Assembly: GCA_045643185.1 (NCBI GenBank)
Contig: JAZUKH010000093.1
Span: 1-28,527 of the forward strand
DNA length: 28,527 nucleotides
From: RGIG464 sp045643185
GTDB taxonomy: Bacteria > Myxococcota_A > Bradymonadia > UBA4248
Direction of reading: 5' to 3'
The position numbers and the translations under genes were made by a program. Positions 8,575-15,905 of this stretch are shown here, in pieces. Position 1 is the stretch's first letter; each line of letters opens with the position of its first letter. Under the pieces are notes generated by a model. It made no database searches and was not told where the DNA came from. It saw nothing but the letters and a program-made list of their open reading frames with translations.

Positions 8575-9408
8575 CTAATCTCGTGTTCCCGTGATGACGT
8601 AGACTTCTTCGAGTCTTGAAAAGTCGACGATGGGCGTGACCGTGACGTTTTGATAGAGTCCGAAATCTTTGGCGTCAATGGTGCTGATTCGTCCGACGGG
8701 GAGTTCTTTGGGGAATGTTCCGGCGCGTCCGCTTGTGACGATGAGCTCGCCTTCTTCGACTTCATCGCGTCGTAGGAGGTATGAGATCTTTGCGTCGTAG
8801 TGATCTTCGTCGCCGGTACCTGTGAGGATGCCGCGTGAGCGATTGAGCTGTGTGAGTACGTCGACTTTTGAGCGCGGATCGATGGTCAGCATGACATCAC
8901 AGTATTTTCCGTTGACCTGTTCGATACGTCCGACGAGGCCTTCGGCGCTGACGACGGGCATTTCCGGTTTAATTTTGTCGCTTTGTGTCTCGATACGAAT
9001 GCGTAAGACGCGAAAGAAGGGTGAAATGTCAGCCGCGATGACGCGTGCGGGCTCAAGCTCGTAAATGGGTCGATCTTGTTTGAACGCGGCGAGTTTTGCG
9101 AGTCTGGCATTTTGTTGAAGGATGCCCTGCAGACCGATATTTTCCTCGCGCAGCCGTGCGTTTTCGAGTTTGAGTGCGTCGTTTTCGCGTTTTGTGTGGA
9201 CGAGATCGATATAGGTATCCCAGAACCCAGCGGCGTTTCCGACGAGGAAGTCGTTGTGGTTCTGGACGAATCCGAGCGCCGAGGTCGTAGCCGATTTTCC
9301 GATGTTATCGGAACGTCGGTCGTTTGAAGAAATGAGGACGATCAGCGGTAGAGCCAAAGCGATGATGATGACCGCGATCGCCTGATAGCGCTTGAGGAGT
9401 TCCTGCAT
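8575..9408 (-). CDS. mreC: Cell shape-determining protein MreC
   Basis: A 277-aa protein with one N-terminal membrane anchor (about 10-26), a coiled coil at about 70-105 (HTKRENDALKLENARLREEN) and the periplasmic beta-barrel domain from about 115 (ARVIAADISPFFRVLRI, GLVGRIEQVNGKYCDVMLTIDP, VTSGRAGTFPKELPVGRI). These are typical MreC features. MreC links cytoplasmic MreB to periplasmic wall synthases. Its ATG lies 3 nt after the mreB stop, so translation is probably coupled. Length is normal for the family. Confidence 0.95.
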   Translation of the reverse strand: MQELLKRYQAIAVIIIALALPLIVLISSNDRRSDNIGKSATTSALGFVQNHNDFLVGNAAGFWDTYIDLVHTKRENDALKLENARLREENIGLQGILQQNARLAKLAAFKQDRPIYELEPARVIAADISPFFRVLRIRIETQSDKIKPEMPVVSAEGLVGRIEQVNGKYCDVMLTIDPRSKVDVLTQLNRSRGILTGTGDEDHYDAKISYLLRRDEVEEGELIVTSGRAGTFPKELPVGRISTIDAKDFGLYQNVTVTPIVDFSRLEEVYVITGTRD

Positions 9409-9411
9409 AGG

Positions 9412-10455
9412 CTACACACCAGCCGTGATTTCGTGGAGAAGTTCGATTTGGTCGAGGATCTCGCCGGAGCCTCGGACGACGCATGTGAGTGGGTCGTCAG
9501 CGATGAGGACGGGGAGTTTTGTTTCTTCGCGAATGAGGATATCGAGATTTCTGAGGAGTGCGCCGCCGCCAGTGAGGACGATGCCTTTATCGATGATATC
9601 GGCAGCGAGTTCAGGTGGGGTCTGTTCGAGCGCGGACTTGATGCCCTGAATGATCTGTGAGACGGGGCTGTAGAGAGCTTCCATAATTTCGTCGGAGTTG
9701 ATCTCGACGGAGCGTGGCAGTCCTGTTCCCTGGTCTCGACCTTTGATGTTCATGGTGAGGCGATCTTCATCGGGTGGGCAATCGGCCATTCCGATGGTGC
9801 ATTTGATCTGTTCAGCGGTACGTTCCCCGATGAGGAGTGAGTATTTTGTTTTTAGATGTTGTGTAATGGCTTCATCCATTTTGTCGCCGCCGACTCGGAC
9901 GGAGATCGAGTGAACGATGCCCGCGAGACTGATGATGGCGACTTCGGTGGTACCGCCGCCGATGTCGACGACCATGTTACCAGAAGGCTGTGTGATCGGG
10001 AGGCCAGCGCCGATTGCGGCGGCCATGGGTTCTTCGATCAAAAAGACTTCGCGAGCGCCAGCGGATTCAGCGCTTTCACGCACGGCGCGTTTTTCGACTT
10101 CGGTGATGCCGTAGGGCACGCAAATGACGATGCGTGGATGAACGAACATTTTGTGGCTGTGCGCGCGCATGATGAAGTAGCGCAGCATGGCTTCGGTCAC
10201 TTCGAAGTCAGCGATGACGCCATCTTTCATGGGGCGAATAGCCTGGATGCCGCCCGGCGTACGACCGAGCATTTCTTTGGCTTCGCGGCCAACGGCCAAT
10301 ACGCGTTTTTCACCGCGGTTCTCTTTTTGAACCGCGACGACGGACGGCTCTCGCACGACGATACCTCGCCCTTTTGCATAGATCAGCGTGTTGGCTGTGC
10401 CAAGGTCAATGGCGAGATCGTTGGAAAAATAGCCGAATAACTTGTCGAAAATCAT
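9412..10455 (-). CDS. mreB: Rod shape-determining protein MreB
   Basis: A 347-aa actin homologue. Visible motifs are phosphate 1 (DLGTANTLIYAKG, near residue 17), phosphate 2 (DIGGGTTEVAIIS) and the adenosine motif (TGGGALLRNLD). The short N-terminal MIFDKLFGYF could be the amphipathic membrane-binding helix. MreB filaments guide lateral peptidoglycan synthesis. It is the first gene of the mre string and lies 66 nt after infA, with a terminator-like hairpin in between. The SD before the ATG is weak (CGGAC). Confidence 0.98.
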   Translation of the reverse strand: MIFDKLFGYFSNDLAIDLGTANTLIYAKGRGIVVREPSVVAVQKENRGEKRVLAVGREAKEMLGRTPGGIQAIRPMKDGVIADFEVTEAMLRYFIMRAHSHKMFVHPRIVICVPYGITEVEKRAVRESAESAGAREVFLIEEPMAAAIGAGLPITQPSGNMVVDIGGGTTEVAIISLAGIVHSISVRVGGDKMDEAITQHLKTKYSLLIGERTAEQIKCTIGMADCPPDEDRLTMNIKGRDQGTGLPRSVEINSDEIMEALYSPVSQIIQGIKSALEQTPPELAADIIDKGIVLTGGGALLRNLDILIREETKLPVLIADDPLTCVVRGSGEILDQIELLHEITAGV

Positions 10456-10481
10456 GGTTGAGTCCGTCGTCTAAAAACACA

Positions 10482-10507
10482 AAAACGCCAGTAAACACTG
10501 ACGTTTT
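10482..10507 (-). terminator. Terminator-like hairpin between infA and mreB
   Basis: On the minus strand the arms AAAACGTCAGT and ACTGGCGTTTT flank GTTT, with one G-U pair, and are followed by TTTTGTG. It sits directly after infA and 27 nt before the mreB ATG. It could end the infA transcript or act as a partial terminator that lowers mre expression. No separate mreB promoter is evident in the short remaining gap. Confidence 0.65.
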
Positions 10508-10521
10508 AATCAAAAACCGGA

Positions 10522-10743
10522 TTAACGTTCGCGGTACGTGATGCGACCGCGTGTCAAGTCGTACGGGGAAAGTTCGACCGTGACTTTGTCACCGGGAAGG
10601 ATACGAATGAAAAATTTACGCATTTTGCCCGAAACGTGGGCCAAAACGACGTGACCATTTTCGAGTTCAACGCGGAACATCGCGTTTCTTAAAGCTTCGA
10701 CAACCGTACCATCAACGGTAATGCCTTCTTCTTTTGCAGCCAC
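10522..10743 (-). CDS. infA: Translation initiation factor IF-1
   Basis: A 73-aa protein, the normal IF-1 length, forming a single S1/OB-fold domain: VVEALRNAMFRVELENGHVVLAHVSGKMRKFFIRILPGDKV then SPYDLTRGRITYR. It binds the 30S A site during initiation. The start is GTG at 10743, preceded by a perfect AGGAGG at 7-nt spacing; no ATG competes. A promoter at 10836-10864 and a leader of about 85 nt with two hairpins precede it. It is the first gene upstream of mreB, a linkage that is not usual. Confidence 0.97.
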   Translation of the reverse strand: MAAKEEGITVDGTVVEALRNAMFRVELENGHVVLAHVSGKMRKFFIRILPGDKVTVELSPYDLTRGRITYRER

Positions 10744-10769
10744 AAGTGCCTCCTAAAATTTATGGATTA

Positions 10770-10828
10770 ATCTCAAAATGAGACGAAATAAGACGCTGTT
10801 TTTTCGACTTTTTTAGGTCAAAAAGTCG
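10770..10828 (-). promoter_or_regulatory. Hairpins in the infA leader
   Basis: Two inverted repeats lie between the predicted transcription start and the infA SD. One is CGACTTTTT with AAAAAGTCG around a 5-nt loop (10805-10828); the other is TCTCA/TGAGA near 10771-10783. The first would form at the very 5' end of the RNA. A protective or regulatory role is inference only. Confidence 0.35.
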
Positions 10829-10835
10829 GCGCGAC

Positions 10836-10864
10836 TTTATAAAGTAAACGTCTTTCAGGTGCAA
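10836..10864 (-). promoter_or_regulatory. Sigma70-type promoter for infA (and possibly mre genes)
   Basis: On the minus strand: TTGCAC (-35; 10864-10859), a 17-nt spacer and TATAAA (-10; 10841-10836). Each box is 5/6 or near that to consensus at ideal spacing. It lies about 95 nt upstream of the infA GTG. Confidence 0.65.
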
Positions 10865-10924
10865 TTATTTTCGTATATATCCCGTTAAGTTGTCATGTTG
10901 CCACATCTTCCTTTTAATGTCGCG

Positions 10925-10953
10925 GTGACAAAAACGCGCAAAAGTGCTATCCT
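10925..10953 (+). promoter_or_regulatory. Sigma70-type promoter for the lipoprotein-rsgA genes
   Basis: GTGACA (-35), a 17-nt spacer and TATCCT (-10), with a TGC just before the -10 that fits an extended -10 promoter. It is about 80 nt before the lipoprotein ATG and diverges from the infA promoter about 60 nt away. Confidence 0.55.
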
Positions 10954-11031
10954 GTTTCGCCGAGATTTGAGCCCTGATGCGGGGCCGGTGTTTTTTTTGG
11001 AAGTCAATCAGCGATTGCTAAGGAGTTAGTG

Positions 11032-11472
11032 ATGCGTATTTTGAACGTGATCAAAGTGGGTTTAGTGGCGTGTGGTTTGGGATTGGGCGCGATGGCCGTG
11101 AGTGGATGTGCCACGGCTCCGAAGATCCCGCAGGCGGCGATGCCGGAAGGCGAGTCGTTCTCGGGGCTTTGGTACACGAACGCGTTTGGTGACATGAAAC
11201 TCACGCAGCGCTCTGACGGCACGGTCACGGGTGGTTATGATTCGCCGAAAAACAGCATTATCGAAGGCACGGTGGAAGGTGGTGTCATGAAGTTTTCGTG
11301 GTATCAGCCTGGTGATTTTCAGGTCGCTCGCCGCGAAGTGTCCGGTCACGCTTATTTAGTTCTGTTCATGGGGGAAGAAGGTCCCGAAGTGAAAGGCGAA
11401 TGGGGTTATGGTGAAAACTACACGGGCGGCGGCGAATGGACGGGTCGCAAAGCGCTTGAGATCTATCGTTAA
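11032..11472 (+). CDS. Small lipoprotein, function unknown
   Basis: A 146-aa protein with a lipoprotein signal peptide and lipobox AVSGC (Cys26). The mature part is Gly/Trp-rich with alternating short strands (SGLWYTN, MKLTQRSDGTVTGGY, IIEGTVEGGVMKFSW, VKGEWGYGENYTGGGEW), suggesting a small beta-barrel; I do not recognise the family. ATG at 11032 is chosen over the GTG at 11029 because AGGAG (11021-11025) is 6 nt away from the ATG. It lies 9 nt upstream of rsgA, probably in one transcript, though no functional link is obvious. Confidence 0.85.
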   Translation: MRILNVIKVGLVACGLGLGAMAVSGCATAPKIPQAAMPEGESFSGLWYTNAFGDMKLTQRSDGTVTGGYDSPKNSIIEGTVEGGVMKFSWYQPGDFQVARREVSGHAYLVLFMGEEGPEVKGEWGYGENYTGGGEWTGRKALEIYR

Positions 11473-11481
11473 GGCGCAGGC

Positions 11482-12465
11482 ATGACGGAACTTAAAGAAA
11501 ATACATCATGTCAGGGCGTTGTGGTCGAAGTCCTTGGGCCGGTGGTCTTTGTGTGTCACATGGATGGCGACCGCATCGTCGAGGAAAAGCCCTACGCGTG
11601 TTCGTTGATCAAGGGGCACCGGTTTAAAGCGGGCAAACCGCTTTGCGGCGACATTGTGACGTTTCGCATTCACTCTGAGACCGTTCAGGGGCGCGATTAT
11701 CAGGGGGTCATCGAAGACATTTCGGAGCGCACGAGCCTGGTCGAACGTCTTGAAACGAATGGCATTGCGCGCACGTCTCGCAAAAACAAGTCGGTGGTGG
11801 CCAACCTGGACACGCTGGCCGTCGTGACGAGCGTGGGTTCGCCTGTCTTGAGTCCCGGCATCGTCGACCGCTACCTCGTTTGTGCGAGCCACTGGCACCT
11901 CGACCCGTTGATCATCATCAACAAATGGGAACTTGCCGAGGAGATCGACGAGATCTACGTGAGCATTTACCGCGCTTTGGGCTACCGTTGTGAGCTCGTC
12001 AGTGCCCACCAGCAAAAGGGCATTGACGAGCTGCGTGACCTTCTGACGGGACGCCGGTCTGCGTTTTTGGGACACAGCGGCGTCGGCAAATCGTCGTTGC
12101 TCAACTGCCTGTTTCCGAATGCCAACCTGGCGACGGGTGAGATCAGTTTGCAAAGTCAACGTGGCTGTCACACGACGACGGCGTCGCGGCTGCTGCCGTT
12201 CGAAAACGGCGGGTTCATTATCGATACCCCGGGCGTGCGTGAATTTGGCATCACCGGTATTTCAAAAAACGAGCTGTCGGATTGCTTTCCCGAGTTCGGT
12301 CAGTTTTCGGTGCAGTGCCGTTTTCAGCCCTGTAGCCACACCCATGAGCCGGGTTGCGCGGTGAAAGAAGCCGTTGAGGCTGGTAACCTCGCAGAATTCC
12401 GTTATCGTTCCTATCTGAAGATGCTTGAAGACATCCAGGAAATGGAAAACGCCAAGTATGTTTAG
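11482..12465 (+). CDS. rsgA: Ribosome small-subunit-dependent GTPase RsgA
   Basis: A 327-aa, circularly permuted GTPase that helps late 30S maturation. Domain order: N-terminal OB-fold (about 10-95), GTPase with motifs in permuted order: G4 (NKWEL in place of NKxD), G5-like SAH, G1 GHSGVGKSS (about 197-205), G2 with HTTTASR, G3 DTPGVREFG. The C-terminal zinc site is Cys279-X4-Cys284-X-His286-X5-Cys292, the diagnostic RsgA motif. The length fits the family. The SD is weak; the start is 9 nt after the lipoprotein stop, so coupling is likely. Confidence 0.96.
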   Translation: MTELKENTSCQGVVVEVLGPVVFVCHMDGDRIVEEKPYACSLIKGHRFKAGKPLCGDIVTFRIHSETVQGRDYQGVIEDISERTSLVERLETNGIARTSRKNKSVVANLDTLAVVTSVGSPVLSPGIVDRYLVCASHWHLDPLIIINKWELAEEIDEIYVSIYRALGYRCELVSAHQQKGIDELRDLLTGRRSAFLGHSGVGKSSLLNCLFPNANLATGEISLQSQRGCHTTTASRLLPFENGGFIIDTPGVREFGITGISKNELSDCFPEFGQFSVQCRFQPCSHTHEPGCAVKEAVEAGNLAEFRYRSYLKMLEDIQEMENAKYV

Positions 12466-12603
12466 GGCGCTTTGGCGAGAATTTACGTTGACTTTGCGAT
12501 AAAATAACGCGACAACTAATGAGATATATCGCCGATATGTGGCGACAAAATGTGTGTGTCCGTCCGGCGATTTTTGCCGGTCGATCAGATAAGGAGTTGA
12601 GAG

Positions 12604-12867
12604 ATGGCTTTTGATCAGAAACGTTGTGAACGTCTTGCCCGTGCAACCGCTTCCGATACGATGATTTACAACAAAGCGAAGATTGAACAGGCGTTGGCTG
12701 ATGATTCATTCTATGATTCGTTGGCAGACAACCTTGAAGAAAGCCGTAAGAATTTCGCGGCGCGCTCGAAAGAAGCGGCTGAAACGAACATTCTTGAACG
12801 CGCCATTGTCGACACGATCATCGTGGCGATGGGCACGGAAGCAGAGAAAAAATACTCGATCTTCTAG
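12604..12867 (+). CDS. Small conserved-looking protein, unknown function
   Basis: An 87-aa, mostly helical, charged cytoplasmic protein without signal peptide or Cys motif. It has a strong AAGGAG SD at 12591-12596, 7 nt before the ATG, and codon use like its neighbours, so it is very likely real. A CCGGC/GCCGG hairpin (12564-12580) lies in the leader just before the SD. A CCTTCTGG/CCAGAAGG hairpin (12888-12907) follows the gene but lacks a T-tract. I do not recognise the family. Confidence 0.8.
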   Translation: MAFDQKRCERLARATASDTMIYNKAKIEQALADDSFYDSLADNLEESRKNFAARSKEAAETNILERAIVDTIIVAMGTEAEKKYSIF

Positions 12868-12951
12868 GATCTTCCGAGCTTTGTTGGCCTTCTGGAATGC
12901 CAGAAGGTCGTTCTCAAACTGCATGTTTTGCATGTCTCATGGATGGGCTGT

Positions 12952-13455
12952 ATGAAACGTCACGCATTTTCCGGTGCTTTGAGCGCCGCTTTGTTTGTCT
13001 GCATGAGTCTGGGCATGGTCCAGAACGCGTTTGCTGAGAAACCGTATGATTTTAGCGATATCCAGCAGCCGCTGATTGAGTGGCCGTTCAACGTGGTTTC
13101 GTTCAATGTGACGGGAAGTTCATATCTGACGAAACACGAGATCATGTTCGATATGCCTTATGATAAAATGTTGGATACGCTCAAGAAAGCGTATTCGAAG
13201 CATCAGGCATTTGGTAATTACTATGTTATGAGCGTCACCGAACAGGCTGGAGATAAAAGCTTTGTCTGTATTTTTGCGAGTAACAACGAGCATAACTACG
13301 TGACGTTTACGCCCGCGACGTCGGGCACGTTTGCTGTCGTCGATGCGATGCCGGCCAGTTATGTGTCTGGCGCTTTTGCGCAGGCTGCGTATGGCTATCG
13401 CATGCCGGATGGCGGCACGATCCCGTTGGGCAAAGTCAATAAAGACGGGATGTAG
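12952..13455 (+). CDS. Small exported protein, unknown function
   Basis: A 167-aa protein with a Sec signal peptide of about 28 residues (MKRHAFSGALSAALFVCM...), probably cleaved after NAFA. I start it at the ATG at 12952, so that MKRH leads the signal peptide, rather than at the in-frame ATG at 12928; neither has a good SD. The mature protein has no recognised motif; it has strand-rich segments around VMSVTEQAGDKSFVCIF and a Gly-rich C-terminus. A periplasmic location is predicted. Confidence 0.75.
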   Translation: MKRHAFSGALSAALFVCMSLGMVQNAFAEKPYDFSDIQQPLIEWPFNVVSFNVTGSSYLTKHEIMFDMPYDKMLDTLKKAYSKHQAFGNYYVMSVTEQAGDKSFVCIFASNNEHNYVTFTPATSGTFAVVDAMPASYVSGAFAQAAYGYRMPDGGTIPLGKVNKDGM

Positions 13456-13510
13456 CCTGGTCTTTCGCGCCGCTTGTCGTCGGCGCCTTTCAGTTTTGGG
13501 TGGCATGCGT

Positions 13511-13537
13511 CCGGCGTATCGCTTTAGCGATAGCCGG
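13511..13537 (+). repeat. TAT/ATA nested hairpin, element C1
   Basis: The outer stem is CCGGC/GCCGG, with an unpaired G13516 and inner TATCGC-TTTA-GCGATA. It lies 3' of the exported-protein gene. Here the extra base precedes TAT on the strand of the upstream gene, the opposite orientation to the other clusters relative to their upstream genes. Confidence 0.7.
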
Positions 13538-13540
13538 CGC

Positions 13541-13576
13541 CCTGCGCGTATGGGCGCGAAGCAGCCATAGCGCAGG
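13541..13576 (+). repeat. TAT/ATA nested hairpin, element C2
   Basis: The outer stem is CCTGCGC/GCGCAGG, with unpaired G13548 and inner TATGG/CCATA closing an 11-nt loop. It is 3 nt after C1 and has unrelated stem sequence but the same layout. Confidence 0.65.
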
Positions 13577-13626
13577 CCCTATCCCCAAAAAATATTTTTT
13601 GCTTCTATCCATTTCTCGAAATTTTT

Positions 13627-13664
13627 AAGGCAAGGTGTGTCCTTGCCTTTGGCTATTTTTAGCC
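13627..13664 (+). terminator. Hairpin pair upstream of tkt
   Basis: AAGGCAAGG/CCTTGCCTT forms a 9-bp stem around TGTGT (13627-13649), followed by a second small hairpin GGCTA-TTTT-TAGCC (13651-13664). The first could end transcription from upstream or act in the tkt leader; it lacks a clean T-tract on either strand, so the terminator call is tentative. Confidence 0.35.
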
Positions 13665-13695
13665 CTGTTTTACCCTTCAACCAATGGAGTTCACA

Positions 13696-15702
13696 ATGAC
13701 GAAAGAATGGGATGCTGCCGTAGCCGGCATGGATCTGGATAACCTCTCTGTTTGTACGATTCGTACGCTTGCCATGGATATGGTTCAGGCGGCGAATTCG
13801 GGCCATCCTGGCGCGCCGATGGGGTGTGCGGCGATGGCACACACGCTTTGGTCCAGACACATGAACGTGTGCCCGAGCCAGCCTAAATGGGCGAACCGCG
13901 ATCGTTTCGTGCTTTCAAATGGTCATGCATCCACGCTTCTTTACGCGCTCCTTCACCTGAACGGCTTTGCCGTCACGCTGGACGACCTCAAGAGCTTCCG
14001 TAAAATGGGCAGCATCACGCCGGGTCACCCCGAAAATCACGTGACGCCGGGCATCGACACGACGACTGGTCCGCTGGGGCAGGGCATCGCCAACGCCGTC
14101 GGCTTCGCGATGGCCGAAACGCACATGGCCGCGCACTTCAACCGTCCGGGACACAACATCGTTGACCATTACACCTACTGCATCTGCGGCGACGGCTGCC
14201 TCATGGAAGGTATTTCCGCGGAAGCCTGCTCGCTCGCCGGACACTGGAAACTCTCCAAACTCATCGTCCTCTATGATAACAACGGCATCACCATCGATGG
14301 TACGACCGCGGTCGCCTTCACCGAAGATGTTCACAAGCGCTTCGAAGCTCAGCACTGGAACGTCATCGAAGTCAATGACGGCACCGATCTGAACGCCATC
14401 GACGCCGCGATCAAGGCTGCAAAAGCTCAAAACGAGAAACCGACCCTCATCATGGTCAAAAATCACATCGGCTTTGGCTCGCCCCACATGCAGGATACCT
14501 CGAAAGTTCACGGTTCCCCGCTCGGCGACGAAGAGATCAAGCTCACGAAAGCCGCTTACGGCTGGCCCGAAGACGCCAAATTCTTTGTGCCGTCCCGCGT
14601 TGATGAAGACCGCAAAGCCCGTACGGCTCGCCGCGAAGCCGCTTACGCCGACTGGTGCAAAGCCTTCGAGGCCTATCGCGCCGAATATCCTGAACTTGCC
14701 GCTGAATTTGAACGCCGTCAGGCCGGCAAACTTCCCGAAGGCTGGGATAACATTCCCGAATTTGAAGCCGGCAAACCGATGGCGACGCGCGCCGCTGGCG
14801 GTAAAGTCCTCAACGCCCTCCACGCCAATCTGCCCGAACTCATGGGCGGTTCCGCTGACCTCCACGAATCCAACAAGACCTATGTCAAAGCCAGTGGCGA
14901 CTACAAAGTCGATAACCGCGGCGGCCGCAACATGTTCTTCGGCATTCGCGAACACGCCATGGCCTCCATCGTCAACGCGATGGCGCTCTACGGCGGTTTG
15001 ATCAGCTACGGCGCGACGTTCCTCGTCTTCAGCGATTATATGCGTCACTGCATCCGACTCGGCTGCCTCGAACAGGCTCACGCGCTCTGGATCTGGACCC
15101 ACGACTCCATCGGCGTCGGCGAAGACGGCCCGACCCATCAGCCCATCGAGCACTTCGCATCCTTCCGCGCCATTCCTGACTTCGTTTTCATTCGCCCGAA
15201 CGACGCCAATGAGACCCTCGAAGCCTTCAAAGTCGCGATGGCCTCTAAACGCCCCGTCGGACTCGCCCTGTCGCGTCAGAATTGCCAGACCCTCGACCGA
15301 AACGTCTATGGCAAAGCCAGCGGCCTCAAACAAGGCGGCTACGTCCTCATCAGCGACGCCGATCCCGAATACATCATCATGGCTTCCGGCTCTGAAGTCG
15401 ACATCGCACTTGCTGCGTACGAACAGCTCAAAGCTCAGGGCAAACGCGGCCGCGTCGTCTCGATGCCTTGCCACCGACTCTTCCTCGAACAGAGCGCTGA
15501 ATATCGCGAATCCGTGCTGCCCAAGTCCGTCAAAAACCGCGTCGCCGTCGAAGCCGCCTGCGAAATGAGCTGGGAACGCTTCATCGGGGATGAAGGCAAA
15601 TTCGTCGGCATGAGCACCTACGGCGCTTCCGCGCCCGCTGAACAGCTCTATGAACGCTTCGGTATCACCGCCGAAAACGTCGTCAAAGCCGTCCTCGGTT
15701 AG
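13696..15702 (+). CDS. tkt: Transketolase
   Basis: A 668-aa ThDP enzyme that moves two-carbon ketol units between sugar phosphates in the non-oxidative pentose phosphate pathway; cytosolic. Family motifs: SGHPGAPMGCA near the N-terminus, TGPLGQGIANAVG, the ThDP/Mg site GDGCLMEGISAEA...YDNNGITIDG, the pyrimidine-binding FFGIREHAM with the catalytic Glu, and VGEDGPTHQPIEH. The length matches bacterial transketolases. The ATG at 13696 is chosen because GGAG (13686-13689) is 6 nt upstream; that SD overlaps the alternative ATG at 13684. Codon use is strongly biased toward C-ending codons in the 3' two-thirds, consistent with high expression. It is a single-gene unit ended by the D3 terminator. Confidence 0.98.
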   Translation: MTKEWDAAVAGMDLDNLSVCTIRTLAMDMVQAANSGHPGAPMGCAAMAHTLWSRHMNVCPSQPKWANRDRFVLSNGHASTLLYALLHLNGFAVTLDDLKSFRKMGSITPGHPENHVTPGIDTTTGPLGQGIANAVGFAMAETHMAAHFNRPGHNIVDHYTYCICGDGCLMEGISAEACSLAGHWKLSKLIVLYDNNGITIDGTTAVAFTEDVHKRFEAQHWNVIEVNDGTDLNAIDAAIKAAKAQNEKPTLIMVKNHIGFGSPHMQDTSKVHGSPLGDEEIKLTKAAYGWPEDAKFFVPSRVDEDRKARTARREAAYADWCKAFEAYRAEYPELAAEFERRQAGKLPEGWDNIPEFEAGKPMATRAAGGKVLNALHANLPELMGGSADLHESNKTYVKASGDYKVDNRGGRNMFFGIREHAMASIVNAMALYGGLISYGATFLVFSDYMRHCIRLGCLEQAHALWIWTHDSIGVGEDGPTHQPIEHFASFRAIPDFVFIRPNDANETLEAFKVAMASKRPVGLALSRQNCQTLDRNVYGKASGLKQGGYVLISDADPEYIIMASGSEVDIALAAYEQLKAQGKRGRVVSMPCHRLFLEQSAEYRESVLPKSVKNRVAVEAACEMSWERFIGDEGKFVGMSTYGASAPAEQLYERFGITAENVVKAVLG

Positions 15703-15720
15703 TCTCTGCGATGATGGTAC

Positions 15721-15748
15721 GGGCTATTCGCCTTGGGCGAATACGCCT
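15721..15748 (+). repeat. TAT/ATA nested hairpin, element D1
   Basis: Outer stem GGGC/GCCT (one G-U pair), inner TATTCGCC-TTG-GGCGAATA with one unpaired C15744 after ATA. It is the first of three elements 3' of tkt. Confidence 0.65.
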
Positions 15749-15775
15749 GATACATACATTATAATATATGTGGCA

Positions 15776-15805
15776 CGGGCTATTCGCCTTTGGCGAATAC
15801 GCCCG
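15776..15805 (+). repeat. TAT/ATA nested hairpin, element D2
   Basis: Outer stem CGGGC/GCCCG, extendable with a bulge to GCA/TGC. The inner hairpin is TATTCGCC-TTT-GGCGAATA, with an unpaired C15800. It nearly duplicates D1, with an AT-rich spacer between them. Confidence 0.7.
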
Positions 15806-15809
15806 ATGC

Positions 15810-15848
15810 AAACCGCCTATTCGCGTTGCGAATACGGCGGTTTTTTTT
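15810..15848 (+). terminator. tkt terminator formed by nested hairpin D3
   Basis: Outer stem AAACCGCC/GGCGGTTT, inner TATTCGC-GTT-GCGAATA, unpaired C15835, then a run of eight Ts. It is thus both a member of the TAT/ATA family and a strong intrinsic terminator for tkt. The A-run on the other side could give weak activity for the convergent DUF4143 gene. Confidence 0.85.
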
Positions 15849-15905
15849 GTGGTGCCCCCTCTGGCACCTGCGGCGCCATCTCCCCCAAAGGGGGCGATGA
15901 ACGCA

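Noticed and set aside
13915..15474. 519-codon open frame antisense to tkt
   Set aside because: Mirror of a strongly biased real gene; low-complexity translation, no SD and no family resemblance.
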